NCBI RefSeq assembly: GCF_020360975.1
Contig: NW_025408667.1
Coordinates: 2,604,001 to 2,668,000, forward strand
Direction of reading: 5' to 3'
Length of the DNA stretch: 64,000 nucleotides
Source: Hirsutella rhossiliensis
Taxonomy: Eukaryota; Ascomycota; Sordariomycetes; Hypocreales; Ophiocordycipitaceae
Shown: in pieces, positions 47,470 to 58,389 of the stretch
Numbering within the stretch: the stretch's first letter is position 1
Layout: each line of letters starts with the position of its first letter
Notes under the pieces: model-generated
The model's input: only the letters and a program-made list of their open reading frames with translations
Databases searched by the model: none
What the model was told of the DNA's origin: nothing
Position numbers and translations under genes: made by a program

Positions 47470-48370
47470 TTATTTAGAGCGGCACTAACTATACTTTATA
47501 CTCCCTTACCCTACTATTATTAAGCCCTAATAACTTAAAGTATAATAGCGCTACTTATAGTAATCCCTACTATTAGGTAAAGTATATATCTATAAGGTTA
47601 TTAGTACTATAAGTATCTAAGTATATAGGGACTTTAGTAGGGTTTCGCTTTAATATCGTTATAGGAGTTTTAATTAACTATCCTATAAGTATTAAGTTTA
47701 CTAAGAGAGAAGCATTTACTTTAATATCTTACCTTTTTCTTATTTTATAGTATTAAGTCTAAGAGTCTTTACTAGGGTTTCTACCTTTAAAGAATTAGTA
47801 TATTCTATAGATAGGTATCCTAGCTTATTATATTAGAAATATATAATTCCTAATTAAGTAGAAGATCCTCTTCCTTAATAACGTCCCTTAGTTCGGCCCT
47901 TAATAGGTATATCGCTAGCTTACTAGTTATTAGTCGAATTAATAGTATTTCCTTAACGATTTAGCCTAGCTTATCGGCCTCTTTTATTCCTTCCCTTATA
48001 TATACTACCTTAGGGTATAGTACTATTTTTATTCCTAGTTCTTCTAAGGGTAAAAGTAGTATTAGTACGTTGCTTCTTATTAGTAATAGTATCTTAATAT
48101 TATTAAGCGACTTATATAAGCTCTTCCTATTAGTAAGTATAAATAAGTATTAAGTAAATATTAATTTAGTCTTAAAGTTATAGCTCTAACTTAGCGAAAA
48201 ACGTAAAAGTATATACCTTTTTTAATAGGCGTTTAAAATACCTCTTTAAGGAGTTAAGGTATAAGCTAAACTTTAAGGGGAACTAGCCTTCTTATTAAGA
48301 AGCCTCCTTTAATTACGTCGCTAATAATATCTCCTTATTTATAGTATCCTTAATTAAGATAAGTATCTAT
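47470..48370 (-). other. Gypsy-2 internal region without recognisable RT
   Basis: The minus strand has long readable segments (LLPLEELGIKIVLYPKVVYIR near 47,985-48,055; LAIYLLRAELRDVIKEEDLL near 47,870-47,930) but none of the reverse transcriptase or RNase H motifs. The space is too short for a complete RT, which suggests an internal deletion or replacement. Confidence 0.4.
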
Positions 48371-48379
48371 TCTTTAAAG

Positions 48380-48950
48380 TATACTTAATCTATACTATAT
48401 TTAGTCTAGTTAATCGGCGTTTACTCTTTAAGGTATTAGCGCTATCTCGCTTTATAGTCGCTATATATATAATCTACTATATAGAGGATCTTTATTTCGT
48501 CGCGATAAAAACGTTTAAGCGCTGCCTTAAAAGCGTCCTCTAAATCGTAAGTCTAGTCTAGATATTTCTATATATTAATAGGTTAAGATAATTAAGCGAT
48601 ATTTTTAATATTAACCTCGCCCGCGCGACTACTATCCGATTTAAAGGAGTAGGACTATCGACGCTTCCTTAAATAGATAGCGATAGCACTAGCGTATTTA
48701 GTAATTTCCTCCTTAAATTATATAACGCGATCTTATAGGCGTTTTATCTCCTCTAGCTCCTTAACCCGCGCTTATAGAGCTATAAGCTTTTTATTATAAG
48801 ACGGTTATCTTACGCCTATAAGTAGCGATATCTTCGATATAGTTATAATACTATCTATAGTAGGGGTCTATTTTAAGGATATATCTTCCTATTATTTATC
48901 TCTTAAGTAAATACTTAATATATATAATAAAGAGGCCTTAACTAGTTAAC
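48380..48950 (-). pseudogene. Gypsy-2 gag N-terminal part, copy 1
   Basis: The minus strand reads a coiled-coil (ARVKELEEIKRL near 48,735-48,775), then a Ser-rich stretch (SYSFKSDSSRAGEV), then YDLEDAFKAALKRFYRDE near 48,495-48,550, which matches the start of the gag capsid domain common in fungal gypsy elements. The rest of gag is not found. The start codon is probably near 48,930. Confidence 0.6.
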
Positions 48951-49036
48951 TACTATATTACGCTATAGGAGTATTATATAGTCTTCTTTAAGTAGCTATC
49001 TTTACTAAGTAACTAAAAAAGGAAAGCTTTAGAAAT

Positions 49037-49293
49037 TATAAGGGAATACGTATTATAGTATAATTAGTTAGGTAGTAGGGATAGCTAGAGGTACTACGCT
49101 ATATATATTATATTCTCCTTATTATAAGACTAAAGCTTATAAGAAAAAGGATTTTTCCTCTTTTATTAAAATAGTAAGTAGTCTATAATATATAAGTAGG
49201 GTAAGCACGATTCCCTATTAATACCCTATTAATATATTAGTACTATATACCTAAGTGCTTTATTAGCCTATACCTCTTAGTAGCGCTCTTATA
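49037..49293. repeat. Gypsy-2 copy 1, right (5') LTR
   Basis: 257 bp, TATAAGGGAA ... CGCTCTTATA, followed by the ATATA duplication and the LINE-2 RT continuation. Confidence 0.85.
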
Positions 49294-49520
49294 ATATAGT
49301 AGAGGCTTAAAGGCTTTTACCTATAAACTACTTTAGTATATAGAAGTATAGGTCTATAGATTAAGTACTTATACTTTTATAAGAGCGGATTAATAGGGCC
49401 TAGAGAATAGGTAGAGTGCTTAGTCTTATTAGCTTTAACGTTAAAAGCGTATATAATAAAGTATATAAAGAGCGAATACTTAAAAGGATAAAAGCCTAAG
49501 GTATCTTATAGGCTTTCTAA
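49294..49520 (+). pseudogene. LINE-2 RT fragment beyond gypsy-2
   Basis: The plus strand reads GRVLSLISFNVKSVYNKVYK (about 49,400-49,460), the RT motif around the first catalytic Asp (LISFDVKGAY in relatives), followed by KERILKRIKA. Similarity stops near 49,520, before the catalytic YADD box. Confidence 0.7.
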
Positions 49521-51009
49521 TTATATACGTATAGTTTATTTAAACTATATATTACCTATATATTATTAATAAACCTATACTATATAGAATTATCTATATA
49601 ACTATATATAGCTATACGTAGTATAAAGTTCCTTTAAGGTTAAAATACTTAGTAAGTAGATACTTAAACTTATTTAGTAGGAAGAATTACCTACCGATAT
49701 ATATTAAAAAAAAGTTATTACGATAAAACTTATATATAACTAACGTTTAGTAAGGTTTTAATAAGTTATTAAAATTTAGTAATTTAAATTATATAGATAG
49801 GTAGAGATAGCGCGAGAACGTAAATCGCCTCCTTAACCTTTACTAGATAAAAACAGAGGATTCCTTATAAATATAGCTAAAGGAGTATAGGGTAATTAAT
49901 ATAGCTTAGACCGTTACCTAGAAATATAATTTAGAAGCTAAAAGTAAATTACGTATAGAATTAAAAATATAATTATAGGTAAAAGTAACGTTAGATACTT
50001 AAGTTAAAGGCTATATTTAGTTTAATCTATATATTCCGCGACTTTTATAGTAAGTTCTCTTATTAAGTAGTTTAGCTAATAATAATTTCTCTATTAAAGA
50101 TAGATAGCTCTATAACGGATATAGAGGTTATAAGTAAATAACGTTATTTCTTATATAGGCAATATATAGTTTATTTTACTATATAAGAATAAACTATATA
50201 CTATAAACTATATAGGTCCGTATAGTATATAGCGTATAGTTAGAAAGCCTAACTTAATCTAAGTAAGATAGTTTAATAATAAAATAATTAATAATATATA
50301 GAGATATCTAAGGCCGCTATTAAAGATAGCTAAATAACTTACCTACTATTATAGGATTAGTACTATTAGTATAAGTACTAAGCGTAATTAATATAAATTA
50401 AGCTATAAAGAGTATAAAAGGGAAATATAAATAAATAAATAAATAGGTTTATTCCGCCTAAAAGAACTACGCCTTAATATACTCTACTACGTTATATAAT
50501 AAATTATCCGACTAGTAAGCTACTATAAAAATTAATCCTACGACTAATATAACTATTAATAATATTTTTAAAATTTTTAGAAACATAAAATAGTATATAT
50601 AGAATCTATTTATATAATTATTTTATTTATAAATATAGTCTAGCGGTCTTATAGTCCCCCTAGACCTAAGAAATAGAGTAGTAGTAGTAGTAGTAGTACT
50701 ATACTTACCCCTCCTTTTACTTACCCCCCCCCCTTATACTCTATAAAAATATTACCGCTCTATATAAATTAAACTAACTTTACTTATATAGAATCTACTT
50801 AATTTTAAAGCTTTTAATAAATAGTTACCTATAATAGGTATAGAAATAACTAAACTTATATTTTATAAAGTTAGCTAATAACTATAGGTATCGTAGCCTA
50901 TAATACCCTAGTATTATAAAATAGTAATTTCGACCCTTAATCTCTTCCTACGTCCTTTACTTTCTACTCTTACTTATCCTTTACTACCTATTATAAATAG
51001 CTCTAAAAA
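49521..51009. other. AT-rich unassigned stretch
   Basis: No coding similarity was recognised on either strand. It holds an (AAAT)n run at about 50,426-50,444, a GTA/TAG triplet run at 50,680-50,697 and a C-run at about 50,726-50,734. Confidence 0.6.
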
Positions 51010-51309
51010 GGCCTGGAAACGGCTGTAAAGGAAGGAAAAAACCGGTAAAAAGCTCGGTAGTTAAAAGGATATTAGTAGCTTCTTTAAGTAGGATCTTCTT
51101 TGTTAATTAAGATGCTAGACGGGTATAAATAGGGGCGTTAGATAGAGGAAAGAAGGATAATTAAGGCAATACAATAATCACTCCCCTACCTTTATTGCTG
51201 CCCCCGTAAGAATCAAATCTCTCTGCCCTGCCTATCCGACCTTATACTTCTAATTTCACCTTCGTGCATTTTATATATACTTCTCGTATCTCTCTTCGCG
51301 AGAGTTATA
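51010..51309. repeat. Copia-1 left (5') LTR, truncated
   Basis: About 300 bp shared with 56,846-57,144. It retains several CpA sites that read TpA in the right copy (for example caatacaataatcac near 51,170). Contains TATA-like gggtataaatagg at about 51,120. Confidence 0.75.
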
Positions 51310-51499
51310 AGCCCGGGAGGAATAGTATTCCTATACCTTCCGGCTGCTATAAAAGATACCTTCTTATATCCCTCGTAGCTCCCGTTTACCCCTCTTACTA
51401 GAAAAGCCGATTTTTAACCGACTTTTCTACCCCCCCTCTTCTTCCGTAACGATAACGAAAATCGACTCCTCTACCGTCCCTACGGTCCGTAGGACGATT

Positions 51500-52740
51500 C
51501 TTATAGAGCCCAAGATTAAGATAAGTAGGTAAAGGAGCTACGGGCTCGTATAGATAGAACTATCTATAATTTAGTCTTCTCTAATAAGCAGGACCCTCTC
51601 GAGCCCCCTCTTTATCCTAGGGCAACGGACTTTATAGAGGGAGCTACCCTCTTCTCCGAGCTAACCTCTATATAATAGAGAGCTTTTTCTACTACCTTAG
51701 GCGACTATGAGAGTCACCGAAAGGAATACCTCTACGAAATAAAGCTACTAACGGCTGCTCGTACGGCGATAACGGAATCCGTTAGTGCCGTAAAGCTAAT
51801 CTCTCTTTAAAAGGAAGAGACTCCTAAGCAGTAGCTTTTAAAGCTCGAGACCTTAATAGCTCCCTCGAGAGGTTATATAACTAACCGTATTAGGAAGACC
51901 TATACGGCCTACCTAGGAGCTTTTTCTACTAGGAACCTACTAGCTTCTTCGTAGCTAGCTAAGTAGGAAGAAATCCTTAAGGAAGCTAACTAATACTTCC
52001 TTATAGAAGCTCTTTCTAGCTAGTGGCTATAGGATATATCTCTACTAATAAAGCCTATTAGTAATAGTTACTCGACTATCTTTCGAGAAGCTAGCTGAGA
52101 ACTAAATAAAGAGGCTGCTAGAGTATAATAGTAAGCAGTCTTATTCCTTCGTAGCTAGCACTCGACCTAGACGCCTCGACCTATAGCTACTATAGCCCCT
52201 GTTACTATGGCCCCCGCTGCTGCTGTTGCGGCTGTTGCTCCTTCGGCTCCTCCTCCCTCGAGAGTATTAACACTGTCTTTAACGGCTGCCGTAGGCCCGG
52301 CCCTAGCTCCGCCTCTTGCTCCGGGCCCGGCCCCGGTCCCGTCAGTCAGACCGGCCCGACTAGTCCCCCAATAGACCTTTCAGTCCGTTAGTCGAAAAAT
52401 CAGGGAACTAGTCGAAATCGAACCTCTTCGTCAAAATCAGCAACAAGGGGTAAAAAGGGGGGGTTTTCAAGCAGACCTTCCGGACCGGGACGCAGATTCC
52501 TCGAAGAAACGTACGAGGAGGAATCGACCTACCTGCCTAGCATGCAAAAAGCCCCATCGGCTAGAAGACTGCTAGCAGGTCTTCGAGGAAAACCGACCCA
52601 AAGGAGTTAACCCTTTATAGAGGCTACGAGAAACAGTACAACAGTCTCTTAAGGAGGACCCCTCGTTGCAGAAGAAGATAGACGAGATTCGGGTTGCTAA
52701 GAAATAGCAACTAACGCCGCTGCCCTTATTCGAGCCGTAA
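51500..52740 (+). pseudogene. Copia-1 gag with CCHC-like knuckle
   Basis: The plus-strand frame ends at the TAA at 52,738-52,740. The N-terminal two thirds are helical and carry RIP stops. From about 52,190 the frame is nearly clean: an Ala/Pro-rich linker (APAAAVAAVAPSAPPPS), then a basic part and a knuckle at about 52,525-52,575 (CLACKKPHRLEDC). Only two or three in-frame stops remain between 52,190 and 52,700, and CpA/TpG are abundant. Gag packages the RNA into particles. Confidence 0.75.
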
Positions 52741-52779
52741 ATTTAAGGAAAAATCGTTAGTATAGTAAATCCGGCCTTC

Positions 52780-55700
52780 GTCTTCCCTACGGATTAATAA
52801 GGCTAAGACTAACCGTTAGAGCCCTCTAACTATCCCCTACGAAAATCCGCTATCCTTAACTCTAGTACTTCCCTCGATATTTATAATATACTCTTATAAT
52901 TCCGGTCCTTTAAGAAGGCATAGAGGGAATACCTTATTACCGGGGAATTAACTATACGGATAGAGGGATACGGAAGGGTGAATTTTACGATAAAATTACC
53001 TAACGGATCTATACGAATTCTTCGAAGAAAAAGGGTAGCTTTTTACCCTCGATTTTTAATAAGCTTAATTTCCTTCCGCCTTCTTCGAGAAGAAGGAATC
53101 TTCTAGGATATAACGTCTAAGCCTACGAGGCTAGTCTAGAAGAATTAGACTATCGGGCTTATTAAGGAGAAATTCGGTTAATTTATTCTCGAATTCTAAC
53201 CTATTTATAGGAAGGAACTACTCGAGAAGTTAGCTTTCCCTACTAGGAGGAATAGGTCTACTATAAAGGACCCTCTTCCGGCAGCCTAAGGAGACGGTCT
53301 TCTTTAGCACGTAAGACTTAGTTACCCGGGCCCCCTAGCTTTATATAAGCTAGGCTAATAATAAGGCGTACGAATAAGGGGCCTAAAGACCGTCGAATAT
53401 AAATACTACGGCTAAGGAAAGACTAAGAGACGAATTTCTAGACGGACCCTAATACGGCCGGACCAGCCGTATAAGGAAATTTAGGTCGACTAGACCAACG
53501 TCTCTAGGGACTAAGAAAGCTTCGTTAGGGTAATGTTTTTTATAGACGCTTTTTTAGGGATGGTTTTCCCTTATTTCTTACGGACCTACCTAAGTAAGTA
53601 TAACTAGTCTACCCTCCGGGACTTCGTTAACTAGATAAAATCCTACTTTAGCTACGAGGTAAAGAAGATACGGTCTAATAGAGAGCTATTTACGAAGGAT
53701 ATCTTAAATTAGCTTCGAAAAAGGGGCATTCTACCCCTCCTATTAGCACCGAATACCTAGGCCTAGAACGGAGGGGTAGAAAGATTAAGGGGTGCTATAA
53801 TAGAAAGGGCCCGAACGATAAGACTTACTATAAGGCTTCTATACGACCTTTAGAGGGAAGTCGTTAAGACCGCTTATTACCTTCGGAACCGGACCCTAAG
53901 GGACCCTAGGGGACTAAGGGACTATAGGGACCTAGAGACCCTTTTTAAGACCTAAGGAATAGACTAGAAATCCCCCCTCGAGCTCTTTACGAAGAAGAGG
54001 GCCTCGCTAGCCTACCTTCGTGCCTACGGCTATAAGGCATACGTAATAACTACTAATATATAGCTAAAAAGGAAGAAGAAAAGAAAGCTTAATCCTAGAG
54101 CCTTTATTAGTTACCTTATTAGTTATAATTCTATGAATATCTTCCGGATCTAGATTCCTCTTTTATAAAAGGTTATTTCGACTAGGGATATAATTTTCGA
54201 CTAATCTAGCTTCTTCGACGGAAAGAGGGATTAATAGCCCTTCTTACTCTTATAACGTTAGCTAATTTAAAAGATCTAAATCCCCCCTTCCTAACAGTCT
54301 TAAGAAGAGGTCCTAGATAAGGAAATAAAAGAAAAAACCGATGTTAAAGCAGTCGAGGATAACACCGACTTCGAAGAAGAAAAAGAAGAGGAAGCTACTA
54401 GATTAGATAATCTAGATAAAGAAGGAGACTATAGGAAAGCGGTAGAGCTAGAATACGCCTGCCTACCTACGCCTCCTCTTATAGAAGAAGAAGATCTAGA
54501 AGTAGCTTTCTTAGTTAGTCTTCCCGTCTTAACCCCTAAGGGGGTAGGAAAGGCACCTCTCTTAAAGGATTACCCGGCTGCCTTTTTATCCCTGCTTCGA
54601 GAAGCAAAGGAAGGTATAGGGCCCGATACGGATACTAAAGAAGACTAACCTCTCCCCTATTTCGATTGTTTTTCTAACTTCTATCTAACGCTAATAGAAG
54701 ACGGTTCCTACGGAGCGTTTATAGTAGGCCGGCTATTTAAGCTAATATTAGCAAGGAAGGTATATAAAAGAGACCTCCCGGACCTACTAGTAAACTAGAA
54801 GCAGCTAGAAAAACACCCCTTTAAAGACTAGTTTTTCTAGGCCTAGAAAGACTACCTAGCCTTATATAAAGAGATAGGGTCTTTCGAAGAAGTCCTTAAG
54901 GAAAAGGCAAGAGGAAAACAGGTCCTTAGCTATAAGTAGGTCTTTATCTATAAGACTAATAAACACGGCTTCCTTTAAAAGTATAAAGCCCGGCTAGTTA
55001 TCTACGGGAACTAGTAGGAAAAAGGGGATCTTCCTACTAGGGCAACTGCCTTAGTAGGGATATCTTTTTAGACCCTTATAGCTATAGTAGTAGAATTCGA
55101 CCTCGAACTTAATTAGATAGATATAGTTAACGCCTTTATTAACTACCTACTTAAGGAAGAAGAAGTTATCTATATATGCCTTCTACTAAGCTTCTAATAG
55201 CTAGGAAAGGTTCTACGGCTTAGGAAAGCTCTATACGGATTAGGAAGATTACCCCTTCTTTAGTAATAGCATTTAATAGGTTCCCTTAAAGCCCTAGGCT
55301 TTAAGAAAGTCCCTTAGGAACCGTATATAATATAGAAGGGTAAAATCACGGTCTTCTTCTACGTTAAGGATATTATCTAGGCGTACCTAAAAGAGAAAGA
55401 AGTTATTGCTAGGGAGGCTATATAAGGCCTATAATAAAGGTATAAGATAACTAGGCTAGGGGAGCTAAAGTAGTTCCTAGGGATATAAATCCTTTAGAAT
55501 AGGTCCTAACGGACTATCTAGCTTACCTAGGACGCCTATATTAATAAGGTCGCTTATAAATTCCTCCCTAATTCCCTCGATAAGAAGCTTCCCTCTACGC
55601 TTATATTAAATAAAGAGCTTTTACCTAATCCTTCCTTTTAAGCTAGGGAGCAAGAGAAACACTAATATTAATAGAAGGTAGGTTCCTTGCTTTTTTTAGC

Positions 55701-56430
55701 TATTTCTACTAGACCGGATATCTCTTTTATTGTCTCCTAGCTAGCTAGGCATAACTAGAATCCTAGCCCTAGGTATTAAGAAGTAGTAGATAGAGCTATC
55801 CTTTATCTCTATTTAACGAGATTATATAGTCTATGCTTAGGAGGGTAGGAAAGGAAGAAATTAGCTGCCGAAATCTTTCTTTATTCGAGCGATTCGTCCT
55901 TTATAGATAATTCCTTAGATAGAAAGAGCTTATAGGGGTACCTTATATCCCTTTTTAAAGGAACCATTGCTTAGAGAGCTTCGAAGTAGGCTACTATTAC
56001 GACTTTTAGTATAGAGGCAGAGCTACTAGCTCTTTTAGAAGCGTTAAAAGAAGCGATTTTCCTTAGCCGGCTATTAATATCTCTACGACTATAAATTCCG
56101 ACCCTATTAGCTATAGAATGCGATAATACGTAGACTATACGAATTCTTACGGAAAATAGTAAGTTATCGACCTAGCTACGGTATATCGATATCTACTAGC
56201 ATTAGTTATGCTAAGAGGTCTAAAGGGGACTTATTTCCGTCTATTAGGTTCTAACGGTATTAATAAAAGCCGACGGTCTTACGAAGCCCCTACCGAAGTA
56301 GAAGCTAGCTATCTTCTTATAGTAAATTAGGCTAGAAGACGTTCGAGAGAAGCTATCCTTAGAGGCCCGCCTTAAGAGTCTATAAGAGGAGCTAATAGCA
56401 CGTACGAGAAGGTAACGTCTATAGCCGAAG
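52780..56430 (+). pseudogene. Copia-1 pol: protease, integrase, RT, RNase H
   Basis: The plus strand reads, in order: a protease-like segment (IEGYGRVNFTIKLPNGSIRI near 52,965-53,030); the pre-integrase zinc region (53,290-53,440); the integrase core with MFFIDAFLGMVFPYF at 53,533-53,577 and FTKDIL...RKRGILPLL near 53,690-53,745; reverse transcriptase from 54,930, with KARLVIYGN near 54,990 and FYVKDI near 55,357 (YVDD degraded); RNase H with AEILxYSSDSSFID near 55,880 and EAELLALLEALKEAIFLSRL near 56,010-56,070. Stops are TAG/TAA of RIP type, plus a few TGA. Confidence 0.87.
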
Positions 56431-56669
56431 AAAAGGAAGAGGCTTTTCCCTTTAGAGGGCCCCCTATTTTAATTAGGTTTTTCCGCCTTTTCTTATAGGA
56501 CTTTCCCCTCTTTAGGCCCCTTTTCCTTAAGTAGGTCTAAAAGAGCCTAGGGACCTAAAAGGGCACCTGCTTTCCTCGAGTAAAGGGAGAAGTATAGAGC
56601 TAAGAACCTCCTCTATACGCTTACTAGCCCGAAGCAGTATTAGCTATACCCTTAAGGGGCAGGCTATAG

Positions 56670-57144
56670 CTAAGGGGGTGTGTCGCGAAGCGTGGCCTGA
56701 TTTCGTAGTTCTTAGAGATATCCCTTAGTAAGAGGGACCAAGGAATCTAAAAACACCCGGTATAGAAGAAGGAGCTAAAAAGAAGGTATAGAAAGGAGAG
56801 TAGGGGTATAAGGGGAAGCATAAGTAGTAAGAGATAAGACGTATATGCCGGAAACGGCTGTAAAGGAAGGAAAAAACCGGTAAAAAGCTCGGTAGTTAAA
56901 AGGACATTAGTAGCTTCTTTAAGCAGGATCTTCTTTATTAATTAAGATGCTAGACGGGTATAAATAGGGGCGTTAGATAGAGGAAAGAAGGACAATTAAG
57001 GCAATATAATAATTACTCCCCTACCTTTATTGCTGCCCCCGTAAGAATTAAATCTCTCTGCCTTGCCTATCCGACCCTATACTTTTAATTTCACCTTCGT
57101 ATATTTTATATATACTTCTCGTATCTCTCTTCGCGAGAATTATA
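56670..57144. repeat. Copia-1 right (3') LTR with purine tract
   Basis: The purine run at 56,671-56,678 precedes TGTGTCGCG, the probable LTR start at 56,679; the LTR ends near 57,144 at TTATA. CpA/TpG are retained in the first 60 bp. The final 299 bp are shared with the left LTR. Confidence 0.7.
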
Positions 57145-57169
57145 GCGCTAGGCTTCTTAGAAATAGGGC

Positions 57170-58300
57170 GTACCCTAGAGTACTATTTCTAGTAAAATAC
57201 GAGGTTAGTTAGTATTAACCGACTAAGAATAACCTAGAAAACTCCTATCTAGAGACTAAGAGGCTAACTTAGTTATATAGACTCTTTACTAAGAATCTCT
57301 AAGTTACGCTCTATCTTAGAGTTAAATCCGCGCCTATATTATTACCGTTTTAAAATAGTAAGGCTACGACTTAAGATTAGGACGTTATTAAGTAGAAAGG
57401 TTTATTTAACGCTATCTAAAACTTAGAAGTAAGGTCGGTAAGCGTTAAGAAGCTAATAGATTCGACTTATTTACTCCTAAAGTAGTATACTAATACTTTA
57501 ACGTTAGGGAGAAGGAGTATAGGTAGATTAAGCTCGAGAATATAGTAAATATTAATAAAGGGGGGATTATATTAGGTTTTTATATAAAATTAACTCTTTA
57601 TAAGCAATATAAGCTAATAAAACTTCTTTACTAAGTTTAGATAGTTTAGTAGTTAGATATTCGGACCTTAAATAAAAGACTCTTTTTAAGGGACCCTAGT
57701 CTTATAGCTAGACTACTTTTATAAAGGCTATTACTACTAACGGGCGCGCCTTAACTCTTAGTATTATATTTAAGGGCAATGATCTCTAGGTATAGTAGTT
57801 TAAGGACGAGTTTTAAGAATTTATAGATTAGAACTATATAACTTTACTAAATAGATAGATAGATAACTATATTACCCTTAAATAGCTTAACGAAGTCTAT
57901 TTACTATTATTCTAGATAGATATAGGAGTTATATAATAGTTCGTACTTTGTTTTTATAGTAATAAGGCCCTACTAATTTAATAATAGAATAAGTAGATAG
58001 CGATATACTTTTTAAATAATACTTACTATTATTATCTTTTATCTTACTATTCTTATAGCTTTTAGCTATTAAATAATAGTGTTTTTAATACTATAAAGAT
58101 AGCCTACTAAAAGGAGCTTAATAGACTAGCTTTTTTAATAGATTCTATACTTATTAATAAGGTTAATTTTATATATACGTATACTATAGTACGTTAAACT
58201 AAAATAATAACTATAGCGATTAAACTTACTTTTATTTAATTCTCTTTAATAGCTCTTAATATATATATATATAGTAGTACGTCTATACTACTATTTAGTA
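57170..58300 (+). pseudogene. pogo/Fot1-type transposase, DDE domain (pogo-2)
   Basis: The plus strand reads RFDLFTPKVVY then NINKGGII (first part of the DDE domain, about 57,470-57,560), a GRALTLSIIFKGNDL segment near 57,745-57,790, a NYI...DNYITLKxLNEV segment near 57,830-57,895 and a KIAYxKELNRLAFLIDS segment near 58,096-58,150. Frame shifts and stops separate the pieces. Tc1/mariner-superfamily pogo elements excise and reinsert at TA sites. It is related to the fragment at 14.8-15.2 kb. The HTH part is not clear. Confidence 0.65.
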
Positions 58301-58389
58301 ACTTACTACTTATAACTACTACCTAAATATATCTTAGTCTTTATCTTATATTAAGTTAATACTCCTTTAAAGCTATTAAACTTTAACTA

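Larger units (their letters stand above)
43658..49293 (-). mobile_element. Gypsy-2, copy 1, inside LINE-2 RT
   Basis: 257-bp LTRs (43,658-43,914 and 49,037-49,293) starting TATAAGGGAA (TGTAAGGGAA) and ending CGCTCTTATA (CGCTCTTACA), flanked by ATATA at 43,653-43,657 and 49,294-49,298. On the minus strand it has a gag N-terminus (48,380-48,950) and an integrase (46,700-47,450) but no recognisable reverse transcriptase. A long plus-strand ORF fills 44,280-45,870. It is probably a deleted, non-autonomous copy. Confidence 0.8.
34290..49520 (+). mobile_element. LINE-2: Tad-like non-LTR retrotransposon, cut by two LTR elements
   Basis: Three pieces read as one LINE on the plus strand: ORF1 start to middle (34,290-35,240), ORF1 end plus ORF2 endonuclease and early RT (41,732-43,657), and a short RT piece (49,294-about 49,520). 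The two gaps hold a copia and a gypsy element, each with perfect 5-bp target-site duplications. The 3' half of RT and the tail are missing. It is a different LINE lineage from LINE-1. Confidence 0.85.
51010..57144 (+). mobile_element. Copia-1: younger Ty1/copia element, partly spared by RIP
   Basis: The left LTR (51,010-51,309) matches the last 299 bp of the right LTR. The right LTR probably begins at 56,679 (TGTGTCGCG after the purine tract ctaaggggg), so the left one has lost about 167 bp at its 5' end and no target-site duplication is visible. LTR differences are C/T and G/A only. Gag and pol follow copia order on the plus strand. GTTATAAGCCCGG after the left LTR resembles the half-tRNA-iMet primer site also seen in copia-2. 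Confidence 0.87.

Noticed and set aside
43658..49293. Plus-strand gag-like ORF taken as gag of gypsy-2
   Set aside because: A gag capsid start is found on the minus strand at 48.4-48.9 kb in the same direction as integrase, so the plus-strand ORF is antisense and left unassigned.
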